In this document: positions 17,504-25,925 of the stretch, in pieces
Layout of the letters: each line of letters starts with the position of its first letter
Position numbering within the stretch: the stretch's first letter is position 1
Source: CAZOZZ01 sp965247425
GTDB lineage: Bacteria; Acidobacteriota; Terriglobia; 20CM-2-55-15
DNA length: 64,000 nucleotides
Assembly: GCA_965247425.1 (NCBI GenBank)
Contig: OZ252023.1
Span: 2,108,001-2,172,000 of the forward strand
Direction of reading: 5' to 3'
Position numbers and translations under genes: made by a program
The notes under the pieces: generated by a model
Seen by the model: only the letters and a program-made list of their open reading frames with translations
The model's database searches: none
What the model was told of the DNA's origin: nothing

Positions 17504-18193
17504 TCAGGAAGGATTCTCGCCCTCCCGGAGCATGACTCCCTTGTCCAGCTGGCGGACGATGGTCGCATGCTGGGCCGCGCGCGGGTCATGAGTTACCATG
17601 ATCACGGTCTTTCCGAACTCCCGGTTCAGCTTCTCTAGAATCGCCAGGACGTCTTCGGCCGACTGTGCGTCCAGATCGCCGGTGGGTTCGTCCGCGAGGA
17701 TCAGGGTCGGGTCCGTCACAATCGCGCGTGCGATGGCAACCCGTTGCTCCTGGCCCCCGGAGAGCTGCCGGGGATAGTGGGTGACTCGATCCTCCAGACC
17801 GACGAGCTTGAGGGCCGTGGCGACGTGCTCGCGCCTCTCGGATTTGGACAGCCGGGTCAGCAGGAGCGGCAGCTCGACGTTTTCGTCTGCCCGGAGAACC
17901 GGTATGAGATTGAATGTTTGGAACACAAACCCGATGTTGCGGTTACGCCAGATGGCCAGCCGACCTTCGCTCATGCCGGCGATGTCGTCACCCAGCACTC
18001 CAACCCGTCCGGACGAGGGTCGATCAATCCCCGCTATCAGGTTCAACAAAGTGGATTTGCCCGACCCGGAAGGCCCCATCAAACACAGGAAGGCGCCCTG
18101 CTCGATGTCGAGACTGACCTCGTCGAGGGCGACGACCTCCGAGGCGTCCTTCTTGAACACCTTGCTCGCGTTGTGGATTTCTACTGCAACCAT
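17504..18193 (-). CDS. ABC transporter ATP-binding protein (MacB/LolD type)
   Basis: ATPase subunit of 229 residues. Motifs are complete: Walker A GPSGSGKST (about 41-49), Q-loop FVFQTFNLIPVL, signature LSGGQEQRVAIARA (about 143-156), Walker B LILADEPTGDLD and the switch His in MVTHDPRAA. The pattern is that of the MacB/LolD/FtsE group, which drives mechanotransmission across the periplasm rather than classical uptake. It follows the HlyD-like adaptor gene (37 bp) and the FtsX-type permease genes on the same strand, so it serves that efflux complex. It converges on ccdA. Confidence 0.93.
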   Translation of the reverse strand: MVAVEIHNASKVFKKDASEVVALDEVSLDIEQGAFLCLMGPSGSGKSTLLNLIAGIDRPSSGRVGVLGDDIAGMSEGRLAIWRNRNIGFVFQTFNLIPVLRADENVELPLLLTRLSKSERREHVATALKLVGLEDRVTHYPRQLSGGQEQRVAIARAIVTDPTLILADEPTGDLDAQSAEDVLAILEKLNREFGKTVIMVTHDPRAAQHATIVRQLDKGVMLREGENPS

Positions 18194-18230
18194 AATAGCG
18201 ATGTCCGGCGGGCCCGAGCCGGCGCCTGGA

Positions 18231-19571
18231 CTACTCGTTTCTCCGTTCGACCCGATCGCCCGGCTGGAGGGTTGTCAGTTCTTCCCCCACGATGATGGAT
18301 TCGGTTCCCGTCAGACCGGCCGAGACAAACGAGACCGCGCCGACCTCCCGGTCGATCGTGATCGGCCGAACCTGAACTTCGCCGTCCACAACGACAAGCA
18401 CCGTCGTCCCCGACCCTCTGTCGACGATCGAGTTTGACGGAATCGACAACTGTTCTCCGGAGTCCGCTGTCGTCGCCACGTCGGCATCTAAAAATGTCAC
18501 CCGCGCGTTCATCTCGGGCTTGATCAGCGTATCCGGTGCCAGGATTTGAACCTTTACCTGAATGGTTGCGCGCTGGCGATCCGCTTCGGGAGCGATTTCA
18601 GCCACCACGCAGTCATACACCCGGTCCGGATATGCATCGGTCACGGCCCGGCATTCCTGGTCCGCCTGAATCCTGTTGAAGTCGTTCTGGCTGATGTCTA
18701 GCTCGACCTGAAGGTCGTTCAGATCGGCCAGTGACACCGTGGATGACTTGGCGCCGCGCTCTCCCACAAACGACGTCGTGACCATCTCACCCGGCTCCAC
18801 GATCCGTTCCAGAATCACGCCGTCGATCGGCGCCCGTATTTCGACGGCGTCGAGCAGTGTCTCGCTGTAATCCAGGTCTGCCCGGGCCCGGGCGACTTCG
18901 GCGCGGGCCGCGTTGATCTGCTCGATCCGTGGTCCCAGCCGAACCAAATCCAGCGCCCGGGCGAGCGCCTCCAGGTTTGCGCGCGACACATCGCGCCGCC
19001 CCAATGCCTCGTCCAGGTCCCGAGTCGTAAAAATTCCTTCTGTGACGAGACCCTCGACACGATCGAGATTGGCTTCGTCCGTCCTCAACTGCGCTTCGGC
19101 CCGTTCCATTTCAGCGCGAGCTTTCTGGATTTCTTCGGGGCGGGAGCCACTCTCCAACTCGGCCAGGCGCGCACTCGCACCTTCATGCACGGCGAGAGCC
19201 CGATCGACCTGGGCACGGTACTCCCGGTCTTCGAGTTTGACCAGGAGCTGTCCCTTCCGGACCCGATCGCCCTTCTCGACGCCAATCCATTCCACGCGTC
19301 CAATCACCTTGGAGCTGAGATCGATCTTGTGATGCGCGACCACATAGCCGGTTGCCACCAACACCGGGGCTTCGCGGTTCTCGAGATCCGGACGGACTGT
19401 CCGGACGGTCAGCGCCTCGGCCGGTCCGCTGAAGATGAAAACCCCCGCCAGCACCAGGGCAAAGATCACGACCAGGAAGAGGATCCAACTCTTCGACGGT
19501 CCCTCTCGGCGAGAGTGTCGCTTCGACTGGTCGATCTTCAGCTTCTGGAGTTCATTCGAAAGATCGTCCAT
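18231..19571 (-). CDS. HlyD/MacA family periplasmic adaptor (efflux)
   Basis: Membrane-anchored periplasmic adaptor of 446 residues linking the inner-membrane permease to an outer-membrane channel. After a basic cytoplasmic N-terminus there is one transmembrane segment (about 30-48, ILFLVVIFALVLAGVFIF). Next comes a split lipoyl/barrel-sandwich domain: the first half is around HHKIDLSSKVIGRVEWIGVE, the second around RAPIDGVILERIVEPGEMV. Between them lies a long alpha-helical hairpin (about 110-250) rich in Ala, Glu and Arg. A beta-barrel and membrane-proximal domain follow. It sits 3 bp after the permease gene at 19575, clearly one operon. Substrate is unknown. Confidence 0.92.
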   Translation of the reverse strand: MDDLSNELQKLKIDQSKRHSRREGPSKSWILFLVVIFALVLAGVFIFSGPAEALTVRTVRPDLENREAPVLVATGYVVAHHKIDLSSKVIGRVEWIGVEKGDRVRKGQLLVKLEDREYRAQVDRALAVHEGASARLAELESGSRPEEIQKARAEMERAEAQLRTDEANLDRVEGLVTEGIFTTRDLDEALGRRDVSRANLEALARALDLVRLGPRIEQINAARAEVARARADLDYSETLLDAVEIRAPIDGVILERIVEPGEMVTTSFVGERGAKSSTVSLADLNDLQVELDISQNDFNRIQADQECRAVTDAYPDRVYDCVVAEIAPEADRQRATIQVKVQILAPDTLIKPEMNARVTFLDADVATTADSGEQLSIPSNSIVDRGSGTTVLVVVDGEVQVRPITIDREVGAVSFVSAGLTGTESIIVGEELTTLQPGDRVERRNE

Positions 19572-19574
19572 GGC

Positions 19575-20714
19575 CTACACCTCCGTCCTCAGCGCCCGAA
19601 CCAGCGGCAACCGCGCTGCCAGTCGAGCCGGCAGGAGTCCCCCGACGATACCCATGATCACCGCGAATGCCATTCCCTCCATCAACAGGCTCCGGGTGAT
19701 CTGAAATTCGAACATCACTTCCGAAAAGCTGGCAAAGTTCAAGGTGCCGGTCGAAATGCCGTTGACCGGCAGGGCCATCAGGCAACCCACCACGCCGCCG
19801 ACGATGGCGAGAATCAATGATTCGACGAAGAAGGATCCCATGATGTCCCGCCGGCGGAACCCCAGAAGCCTGAGCGTCGCGATTTCGCGTGTGCGGTAAG
19901 CGGTGGCCGCGTACATGGTGTTCATGACGGCGAAACTCGAGCCGATCGCCATGATCACCGCTATGAAGGTCCCGATGATCTGAATGGGCAAGGCGGTTGA
20001 AGTCTGCGCGCTGAAGTATTCGATCTCTCCGAACACGTCGAGTCGCAACCGGCGATCGTCGAGGATTTTCTGCCGCAGTCCGGGAATCGTCGTTTCGTCC
20101 GCTGCCTGAATCAAAAGCGACGAATAGATGGGCCGATCGAATTCGTCCGACACTTCCTCGTACGCCGCCCAGATCTCGGAATCATAAGCGGTTCTGTTGG
20201 CATCGAAAACGCCGACCACCTTCCAGTCGGTCGGGCCTATCCGGATCGTGTCGTCAAGGCGCGCATCCGCGAATCTCCCCGAAACGGATCGGCTCACGAT
20301 GACCTCCCGCAAGCCGGACCGAAACATACGCCCTTCGACTATTTCCATTCCGGGCCGCAAGCCCATGGATCCGTCGGAAACGCCTCGAACCACGACGTTG
20401 GCCTCGCCCTCGGTCACGCGGGCATGATTGATCAGGACGATCACCTCACCCGATATCGCGGCCACCCCGTCCATGGTTTCGACAATCCCCTTGATGTCCC
20501 TGTTGAAGTAGCTATTGGTTTCGGCCTGAGAACCGTCGCGAATCGCGATGAGGTTCAGGGGGTGACCCGTTTCCGTATACGTGTTCTGCAACCCGTGGAC
20601 GAGCGCCAGAACCGAGACGAACACGGCCACGGTCAAGGCCACGCCCAGAACCGTCATGGCGGTCCCGACCCGTCGAACGACCAGGCTCCGTATGTTGTAC
20701 TTGACGGGTATCAA
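19575..20714 (-). CDS. ABC transporter permease, FtsX/MacB type (first)
   Basis: Inner-membrane permease of 379 residues with the MacB layout: one N-terminal helix (about 18-40), a large periplasmic MacB_PCD-like domain (about 45-250), and three C-terminal helices with the FtsX domain (YRTREIATLRLLGFRRRDIM near 290). Works with the adjacent ATPase and HlyD-like adaptor in tripartite export of a drug, peptide, lipid or metal-related substrate. The second permease of the same general type at 23806-24951 is separated by about 3 kb, of which roughly 2.4 kb is accessory DNA. The stop of this gene is 3 bp before the adaptor start. Confidence 0.9.
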   Translation of the reverse strand: MIPVKYNIRSLVVRRVGTAMTVLGVALTVAVFVSVLALVHGLQNTYTETGHPLNLIAIRDGSQAETNSYFNRDIKGIVETMDGVAAISGEVIVLINHARVTEGEANVVVRGVSDGSMGLRPGMEIVEGRMFRSGLREVIVSRSVSGRFADARLDDTIRIGPTDWKVVGVFDANRTAYDSEIWAAYEEVSDEFDRPIYSSLLIQAADETTIPGLRQKILDDRRLRLDVFGEIEYFSAQTSTALPIQIIGTFIAVIMAIGSSFAVMNTMYAATAYRTREIATLRLLGFRRRDIMGSFFVESLILAIVGGVVGCLMALPVNGISTGTLNFASFSEVMFEFQITRSLLMEGMAFAVIMGIVGGLLPARLAARLPLVRALRTEV

Positions 20715-21164
20715 CTAACCACCATATGTTTCAATGACTTCAATCATATGCGGTACGCGTGCCACTTCGTTGTTGTCAGAATCGCGATACGACACTGCCT
20801 GACCGTAAGGTGCAAACTTCGAGGAGGAAATCATAACACCTCACCCCTCTTTGGATTGCTCAATCCGCCATATGAGCAAAAGAGACTTGAATACGAAGTT
20901 TTGTGAACAAAAGGACCCCTGCTGTCCCTTCATAGAGCTCCGCCATGGTTTGAAAATGCTGTGCCATCACTGGTCGACAAGTATGTTTTCCGTTTCGGGT
21001 CGAGCGTTCGAGATTGATCGGGCGCCCGCTGTTCCGATCCGACGCCCTGCTGTCTAGCGAAGCAATTGAAGCTGATTCGTTAGGAGGCGATACCCTCCCC
21101 CTGAATCTTCTTCCCCTCCGCACGGTCTCTCGGGATAATTACGTCCTGTTAGGGAGGAACGGAC
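20715..21164. other. 450-bp region without a convincing gene
   Basis: Left edge of the accessory segment that separates the two permease genes. I found no protein of recognisable family on either strand, no tRNA and no strong terminator. Short reading frames (for example 20851-21057 plus) have atypical composition and no start signals. The last bases carry the GGGAGGA ribosome site of the next gene. Confidence 0.5.
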
Positions 21165-21566
21165 ATGAATATCTCAGTCGAACACAACGCGAGTTTGAAT
21201 ATCTGTTGCGGACATGTGACAGGAACTGTCTCGGGCCGGTCAGATGTGCGGGGGATGCTTGATGAGATTCTTCCGGTGGCAGCGCAACACAGTTGTACTC
21301 GGTTTCTGTTTGATCTTCGAGAGGCCAAGATCACGGCCGGAACGACGGAGGTGTTTAACACAGGGGCCGATTTGACTGCCTTGGGGTTCGACCGATCGAA
21401 AAAGGCGGCCATCGTATATTCTCAAGACGACTCAGAACATAGATTCCTTGAGACTGTGGCTACCAATAGAGGTCACGGTCTTCGGATATTCAAAGACGTG
21501 AACCAAGCCATATCATGGCTCACGGGAGACGAACCCTCCGACCAGTCGTTGGAGGGGACACGCTAA
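21165..21566 (+). CDS. Hypothetical protein, possible STAS-like fold
   Basis: Small cytoplasmic protein of 133 residues preceded by a good ribosome site (AGGGAGGAACGG). The alternation of short strands and helices, with RFLFDLREAKITAG in the middle and KAAIVYSQDDSEHRFLETVA then GLRIFKDVNQAISWL at the end, resembles STAS/SpoIIAA-like single-domain proteins that are common in environmental bacteria as orphans. I see no catalytic signature. The function is unknown. It is transcribed opposite to the efflux operon and lies in the accessory segment with a GNAT acetyltransferase 19 bp downstream, with which it may be cotranscribed. Confidence 0.65.
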   Translation: MNISVEHNASLNICCGHVTGTVSGRSDVRGMLDEILPVAAQHSCTRFLFDLREAKITAGTTEVFNTGADLTALGFDRSKKAAIVYSQDDSEHRFLETVATNRGHGLRIFKDVNQAISWLTGDEPSDQSLEGTR

Positions 21567-21585
21567 CTCAGAGTAGAAGGACCAT

Positions 21586-22197
21586 ATGGATCGGCACTCG
21601 ATAGTCCTAAGGGCCGCCAACCCCACATTCGATGAAGGTCTGGCATTTGCCCGCTACCTTGACCAGGCAGCCGAGGGGTTCTTTCGTTTTATGCTCGGTC
21701 GACGCGCCGGGCACATAATCGCCACGGCGTTCGCCCAGCCCGACCACGCCCTCTCCTACCAGACTGTGACTTTCGCAGAACGTGAAAACGCCATCGTGGG
21801 AATGTTCTCGGGGCACACCGCGGAACAGCATCGCCGTTTCCCACGCCAACCCCTGAAGCGGGCCGCTGGAAGGCGTAATCTACGAATGAGGATCGTGCTC
21901 ATATTGTTTGCTCCACTCATGCCGATTACCGATTCGATCGCCGATGGCGATTTCTACCTCCAGGCTATCGCTGTTGATAAGGAACTTCGCGGCGATGGCG
22001 TCGGCTCCGTCTTGATGGACTCCTTCGAAGAGCGGGCTCGCGCAAGCGGTTCGACCCGACTATCCCTCGACGTTTCAGCTCGGAATGAGGGGGCCCGCCG
22101 ATTCTACGAGCACCGCGGGATGAACGTCGAGTCGCAGTGGCCGAAGCGATTGCCTATACCGGGATTGAAGTTCTATCGAATGACAAAAGGGCTTTGA
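21586..22197 (+). CDS. GNAT family N-acetyltransferase
   Basis: Predicted acetyl-CoA-dependent acetyltransferase of 203 residues. The core motif A is LQAIAVDKELRGDGVGSVLMDSFEERA (the R-G-x-G-x-G/A acetyl-CoA loop near 140-146), followed by motif B SLDVSARNEGARRFYEHRGM, both characteristic of the superfamily. The substrate could be a small molecule or a protein amine. A ribosome site AGAAGGA precedes the ATG. It follows the STAS-like gene and lies in the accessory segment; immediately downstream on the opposite strand is a decayed small gene. Confidence 0.85.
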   Translation: MDRHSIVLRAANPTFDEGLAFARYLDQAAEGFFRFMLGRRAGHIIATAFAQPDHALSYQTVTFAERENAIVGMFSGHTAEQHRRFPRQPLKRAAGRRNLRMRIVLILFAPLMPITDSIADGDFYLQAIAVDKELRGDGVGSVLMDSFEERARASGSTRLSLDVSARNEGARRFYEHRGMNVESQWPKRLPIPGLKFYRMTKGL

Positions 22198-22201
22198 GCC
22201 T

Positions 22202-22400
22202 TCAATCCCCGACCAGCGTCCCCTCAAGCACCGGTCGCTGGCATCGGGGCACTTTCCCTGTTCGTTCAGGATGTAATCCGTAACAGTTTGATCCTGTCCG
22301 ATGGCACGGCCCAGCACCAGATGAATAGCATGTCGGCTTCAGGGTTGCAGGTTTGGCAGGACGTGACATCCGTTGGGCTCGAAAAGGGGGATTGCGGGAG
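22202..22400 (-). pseudogene. Decayed small CxxC protein gene, copy 1
   Basis: Read with two frame changes, the minus strand gives SCQTCNPEADMLFIW, then VLGRAIGQDQTVTDYILNEQ-GKCP, then RCQRPVLEGTLVGD and a stop. This matches a small two-CxxC (zinc-ribbon-like) protein pattern also visible at 62511-62765, where the frame is intact in the first half (SCEACNSDADIPFTWVLDDVTGCDQTTTDYL). The breaks are near the TGG of FIW (one G lacking) and at KCP/RC. The N-terminus is not recognisable. Function of the family is unknown to me. Confidence 0.6.
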
Positions 22401-22490
22401 ACGGAGATGAGACAGTTGACGAAGGCGGCCGGTTGAGAGCCGGTACTCTTTGTCGGCGCAGCAAGCGGGGGCTCGGCCCCCTCTCCCATG

Positions 22491-23127
22491 TCAGCAAGAA
22501 TCGCAGCGTGTCTTACCTAGCAACGCCTGCCTTCCTTCATCTGCAATGATCGGGACCATAACGAGAGCCGCCACTGGATCAGCCCACCATAGCCCCCAGA
22601 CGGCGTTCAGGAGCAGGCCGCCGAGCAATATCGCAGACAGGTAAGCGCAAATCTCTGTCTGCTTCGAGTCCGCATGTAACGCACGACTCTGAATCTGAGC
22701 GGCCACACGGCGCTTGGCTCTGGCGAGGACAGGCATCACGAAGAGCGACAGCGCGGCCAATCCGATTCCCGCGTAACTCGCCGAAGGCGGCTCACGGTTC
22801 CACAAGGCCCCAACTGCCCCCAGGGCCACGTAGCCCGCCAACAAAATGAACGTGGTTCCCAACGACTTTCAAGGTCACAGCCTCAATCCGGTCGCGCCTC
22901 TCAAGATCAGAGTCGAGGGACAGTCGCCACAACAGCGCGGCTCCGGACGACACCTCAATTACGGAATCCAGGCTGAAACCGACAAGGGCTGTACTGCCGC
23001 TCAAGAGTCCGGCAACACCGGCAATAACCGCTTCGAGGCTGTTCCATCCGATTGTCAGATATTCCAGCCCACGGGCCTTCCTTACGTTCGACTCGCGCAC
23101 GAGGGCCTGTCCGATTGCTTCCTGCAC
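22491..23127 (-). pseudogene. Cation diffusion facilitator-type transporter, frameshifted
   Basis: N-terminal part (23127 to about 22862) reads YLTIGWNSLEAVIAGVAGLL...SLDSVIEVSSGAALLWRL and the C-terminal part, in another frame (about 22862 to 22491), reads GTTFILLAGYVALGAVGAL...ADSKQTEICAYLSAILLGGLLL...WWADPVAALVMVPIIADEG. Together they make a six-helix cation transporter of about 210 residues related to the CDF family (Zn/Co/Fe-type efflux). The break is at about 22860, where the sequence appears to have one extra T (GTCGTTGGGAACC for GTCGTGGGAACC). The Asp residues in SLDS and HADS/ADP that bind metal are kept. Recent inactivation or a sequence error. Confidence 0.8.
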
Positions 23128-23171
23128 GATCTAAAATTCTCGTTCGAAGAGTTTCGGGCGCCGCACACGAC

Positions 23172-23774
23172 CTACCCGCCCGAACAGGTCGACATCTCCG
23201 GATGGGCGGTCCAGGTCTCGAAAGCCTCTGCGGACGTCGGCAACTTCACGACGGTCGTTTCCCCGGACGGAAGATCCGTTCGTTCCGTTGGCCCCAGCTC
23301 GGTACCGGTAGACAGGTGGACCTCCACTCGAACGGCACAAAGCGTCTGATCCGTTGTATTCTCGACCGTCCCGACGAAGGCGTTTGACGTTGGATCGAAC
23401 GACAAGACAAGCTTCGCCCCTCTACGCGTGACGTCCCAGGCGTCCTCGATCCCAATATACACGCCGGACTCTTCTCCTTCCTCTCCGCCTTCACCATGTT
23501 CGCCTTCGCCTTCAGAGCCGCTGTGCTCACCTTCCTCCCCGTGCTCTCCTTCTTCGTCGTGCTCCCCCTCACCGCGCTCACGTTCCCGCCTGGGACGTTG
23601 CTCCTCGGCGACACCGGCTCGTTCGCCCGCAGCACTTGAATCAATCGCCGCCCGGTCCGTCGCCGCTTCGGCCGTCGGTTCCTCCGAGCATGCCGCCATT
23701 CCGAAAGTCAGGATCATCACCGCGCTCACCGCGAGCCACCGATACGTTCGTCTATTCAAATCTTCTCCTCTCAT
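23172..23774 (-). CDS. Lipoprotein with His/Glu-rich tract and FxLYD-like domain
   Basis: Exported lipoprotein of 200 residues. The ATG at 23774 gives a signal peptide with a lipobox ending FGMAAC; the acylated Cys is near residue 29. Residues about 60-105 are a low-complexity stretch rich in Glu, Gly and His (repeats of the GEHGEEGEH type), a plausible metal-binding region. The C-terminal 90 residues resemble an FxLYD/transthyretin-like beta domain (FVGTVENTTDQTLCAVRVEV). It lies 31 bp downstream of the second permease gene and upstream of the accessory segment, so it probably belongs to the efflux operon. The idea of metal handling is inference from the tract and from the broken CDF gene next door. 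Confidence 0.8.
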   Translation of the reverse strand: MRGEDLNRRTYRWLAVSAVMILTFGMAACSEEPTAEAATDRAAIDSSAAGERAGVAEEQRPRRERERGEGEHDEEGEHGEEGEHSGSEGEGEHGEGGEEGEESGVYIGIEDAWDVTRRGAKLVLSFDPTSNAFVGTVENTTDQTLCAVRVEVHLSTGTELGPTERTDLPSGETTVVKLPTSAEAFETWTAHPEMSTCSGG

Positions 23775-23805
23775 GTATGCTCCTCCAATCTCTATATATT
23801 CTCCG

Positions 23806-24951
23806 TCATTCTCCCCGCCGGCGAACCGCGTCCACGATAGCAAGACGCGAAGCGTTGTAGGCCGGTACGGCGCTGCTGACGATGCCTACCGATAGCGCGA
23901 TCACGATCGCCAGGCCGACCGTGTCCCAGCGCACGACGAACTCGGGTATAAATCCGAGAGTCATCGCATTGAAATCGATGAATCCATAAAGATAGCGCGC
24001 CCCCAGGGAGCCGATCAGGCCTCCGGCCAGAGCAATCACGGCCGACTCGACAATGATGAGGGACAGAACTTGCCCGCGCGCGAATCCCAAAGTCTTGAGG
24101 ATCGCGATCTCCCCGGTCCGCTCCCGGATCGACATGGCCATGGTGTTGGCTGCGACCAGAATGATCGTAAACAAGACGACGGTTGAAATGCTCACGATCA
24201 GGGCACGGATGTTGCCCCACATTTCCATGAAGCCGACGATAAAGTTTTCTTCGCTCTCGGTCTTTGTCGGCGCGTTGGTGTTGGTGAACTGCGCATCGAC
24301 GGATTCAATAACGGCCGGAATGACTTCGGGGTCTGAGACCCTCATGATGAAGGTTCCCGCAACGCCCGGGCGTTCCAACATTTCGTCGAAGTAGTCCCAG
24401 CGAAAATAGAAGGTGTTCTCGCTGTTGGCGCCTGTGACCAGTCCGCGAATAGTCGTTTCCGCATCAAAGGCGAAGATGGATCCTTCCAGCGTTACCCGAT
24501 CCCCCACCTTCCATCCGAACCGCTCCGCCAGTTTGACACCCGCCAGAGAAGCGGTCCGTTCAGCTTCGAATGCGGCCCGGGCCTCCGGGCTCAGTTGGAT
24601 ATCCGGATAGACGTCGAAGAAAGTGTCGTGTTCGATCGCGAAGTTGGCAAAGAAATTTGCGGGATCCTTATAAATGCCGCCAAACCACTGCGTCGCGGTC
24701 ACCTGCTCCACTCCTGGAATCTGCTTGATGCGGCCGCCGTAGGCAATCGGCATGATGTTCGCCAGCGACACCTTGTGACGGGTCACGACGCGCAGGCCGG
24801 ATTCCGGCGTCAGGTTGGCATTCTCCAGGGAGGTCAGGAGCGTTCGAAGGGTGCTGATCAGGAACAGGGACATGCCGATACTGAGAATCGTCAGGATCGT
24901 GCGCCGTTTGTTCCGGAGCGTACTCTTCAGTATCAGCGGGAGGAATTTCAT
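23806..24951 (-). CDS. ABC transporter permease, FtsX/MacB type (second)
   Basis: Inner-membrane permease of 381 residues: N-terminal helix (about 17-38, RTILTILSIGMSLFLIS), periplasmic domain (about 40-250) and three C-terminal helices with the FtsX motif SIRERTGEIAILKTLGFARG (about 288-307). A second, diverged homologue of the permease at 19575-20714, so a heteromeric permease pair for the same ATPase is likely. It should be the promoter-proximal gene of the operon, followed by the lipoprotein; the remaining genes (first permease, adaptor, ATPase) lie beyond the accessory segment 20715-23171. Whether transcription still crosses that segment is unknown. Confidence 0.9.
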   Translation of the reverse strand: MKFLPLILKSTLRNKRRTILTILSIGMSLFLISTLRTLLTSLENANLTPESGLRVVTRHKVSLANIMPIAYGGRIKQIPGVEQVTATQWFGGIYKDPANFFANFAIEHDTFFDVYPDIQLSPEARAAFEAERTASLAGVKLAERFGWKVGDRVTLEGSIFAFDAETTIRGLVTGANSENTFYFRWDYFDEMLERPGVAGTFIMRVSDPEVIPAVIESVDAQFTNTNAPTKTESEENFIVGFMEMWGNIRALIVSISTVVLFTIILVAANTMAMSIRERTGEIAILKTLGFARGQVLSLIIVESAVIALAGGLIGSLGARYLYGFIDFNAMTLGFIPEFVVRWDTVGLAIVIALSVGIVSSAVPAYNASRLAIVDAVRRRGE

Positions 24952-25039
24952 GACGCCATTAGATCATATTTCCATCCACTTTCGCGTCGCCGTGTGGGGA
25001 GCCCCGATCGATCACCTTGCGAGCGGCTGATACACTATT

Positions 25040-25909
25040 ATGATGGTTCGTACATCAAAAGCACTGGCACCGCTCAAGGTGCTGATCACCGCAGCCTGGG
25101 CCGACTCCAAACTCTCACAGTCCGAACTCAACTACATCAAGGAACTGGCGCGGCATTTCGGCCTCAACGATGATGACTGGTTCGAGTTGCAGCCCTATAT
25201 CGAGGATCCGGTCTCGGACGAGGAGCGGGAAGCCGTTCTTCGGGACCTGCTGGCGCGTGTCTCAACCGCATCGGAGCGAAACGCCATCATCGGGCATCTG
25301 GAGCAGATCATCCGTGCGGACGACACGATTTCCGATGACGAAAAGGAACTTTTGAGGAGATACGAGGAGATCTTGCTGGAGCCGTCTTCTCTGGACTTGA
25401 TGATGGGAAGCATCAAGGCACTGTTCGGGAAGCCGAGACGCGAGTCGACAATCGACGTCGATGAGTTCCTGCGCAACAAGATTCTCTTCAAGCTTCGGCG
25501 GCGAATCGGCAACGATCAGATCACTCCGGACATGCACAGAATGGCATTGCTGGGCGGTTTGATGGGAATCGTTGCACATGCGGACCACGACATAGACGGG
25601 CGCGAACTCGAGGAGATCCGGCATCAGCTATCACGCATGGGCGACTTCGACGACGATGCGATGGATCTTCTCATGACGATCATCGAAGAAGAATCCGTGC
25701 GTGGGTTGGACCGGTATCAATTAATCACCGAGTACACGGGAGGCGCCGGTCACGAAGCCCGAACTGAAATGCTGGACCTGCTTTTTGGGGTCGCCGCCGC
25801 GGACGGCGCGCTGAAACATCCCGAACTGGAGGAGTTGCGATCCATCTCCTCCTCGCTCGGTCTGAGCCACAAACAGTACATCGCGGCAAAAATAAGGAAC
25901 AAGCCCTAG
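25040..25909 (+). CDS. Protein with repeated TerB-like domains
   Basis: Cytoplasmic protein of 289 residues made of three alpha-helical TerB-like units: about 8-105 (LKVLITAAWADSKLSQSE), 160-235 (LGGLMGIVAHADHDIDGRE) and 245-285 (LDLLFGVAAADGALKHPE). Each has the family hallmark of a hydrophobic helix followed by A-D-G/D and an acidic E-x-E, thought to bind metal in tellurite-resistance TerB proteins. The function is unknown; no other ter genes are present. Two adjacent ATG codons (25040, 25043) are possible starts; a TACACT box ends only 3 nt before the first, suggesting a leaderless message that begins near the second. Confidence 0.8.
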   Translation: MMVRTSKALAPLKVLITAAWADSKLSQSELNYIKELARHFGLNDDDWFELQPYIEDPVSDEEREAVLRDLLARVSTASERNAIIGHLEQIIRADDTISDDEKELLRRYEEILLEPSSLDLMMGSIKALFGKPRRESTIDVDEFLRNKILFKLRRRIGNDQITPDMHRMALLGGLMGIVAHADHDIDGRELEEIRHQLSRMGDFDDDAMDLLMTIIEEESVRGLDRYQLITEYTGGAGHEARTEMLDLLFGVAAADGALKHPELEELRSISSSLGLSHKQYIAAKIRNKP

Positions 25910-25925
25910 CACTATCTAGACCTGA

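Noticed and set aside
20851..21057. Small Cys-rich frame of 68 codons
   Set aside because: No ribosome site, no homologue pattern, and composition unlike surrounding genes.
23428..23895. Ser/Pro-rich plus-strand frame of 155 codons
   Set aside because: It is the complement of the Glu/Gly/His-rich tract of the lipoprotein gene on the other strand.
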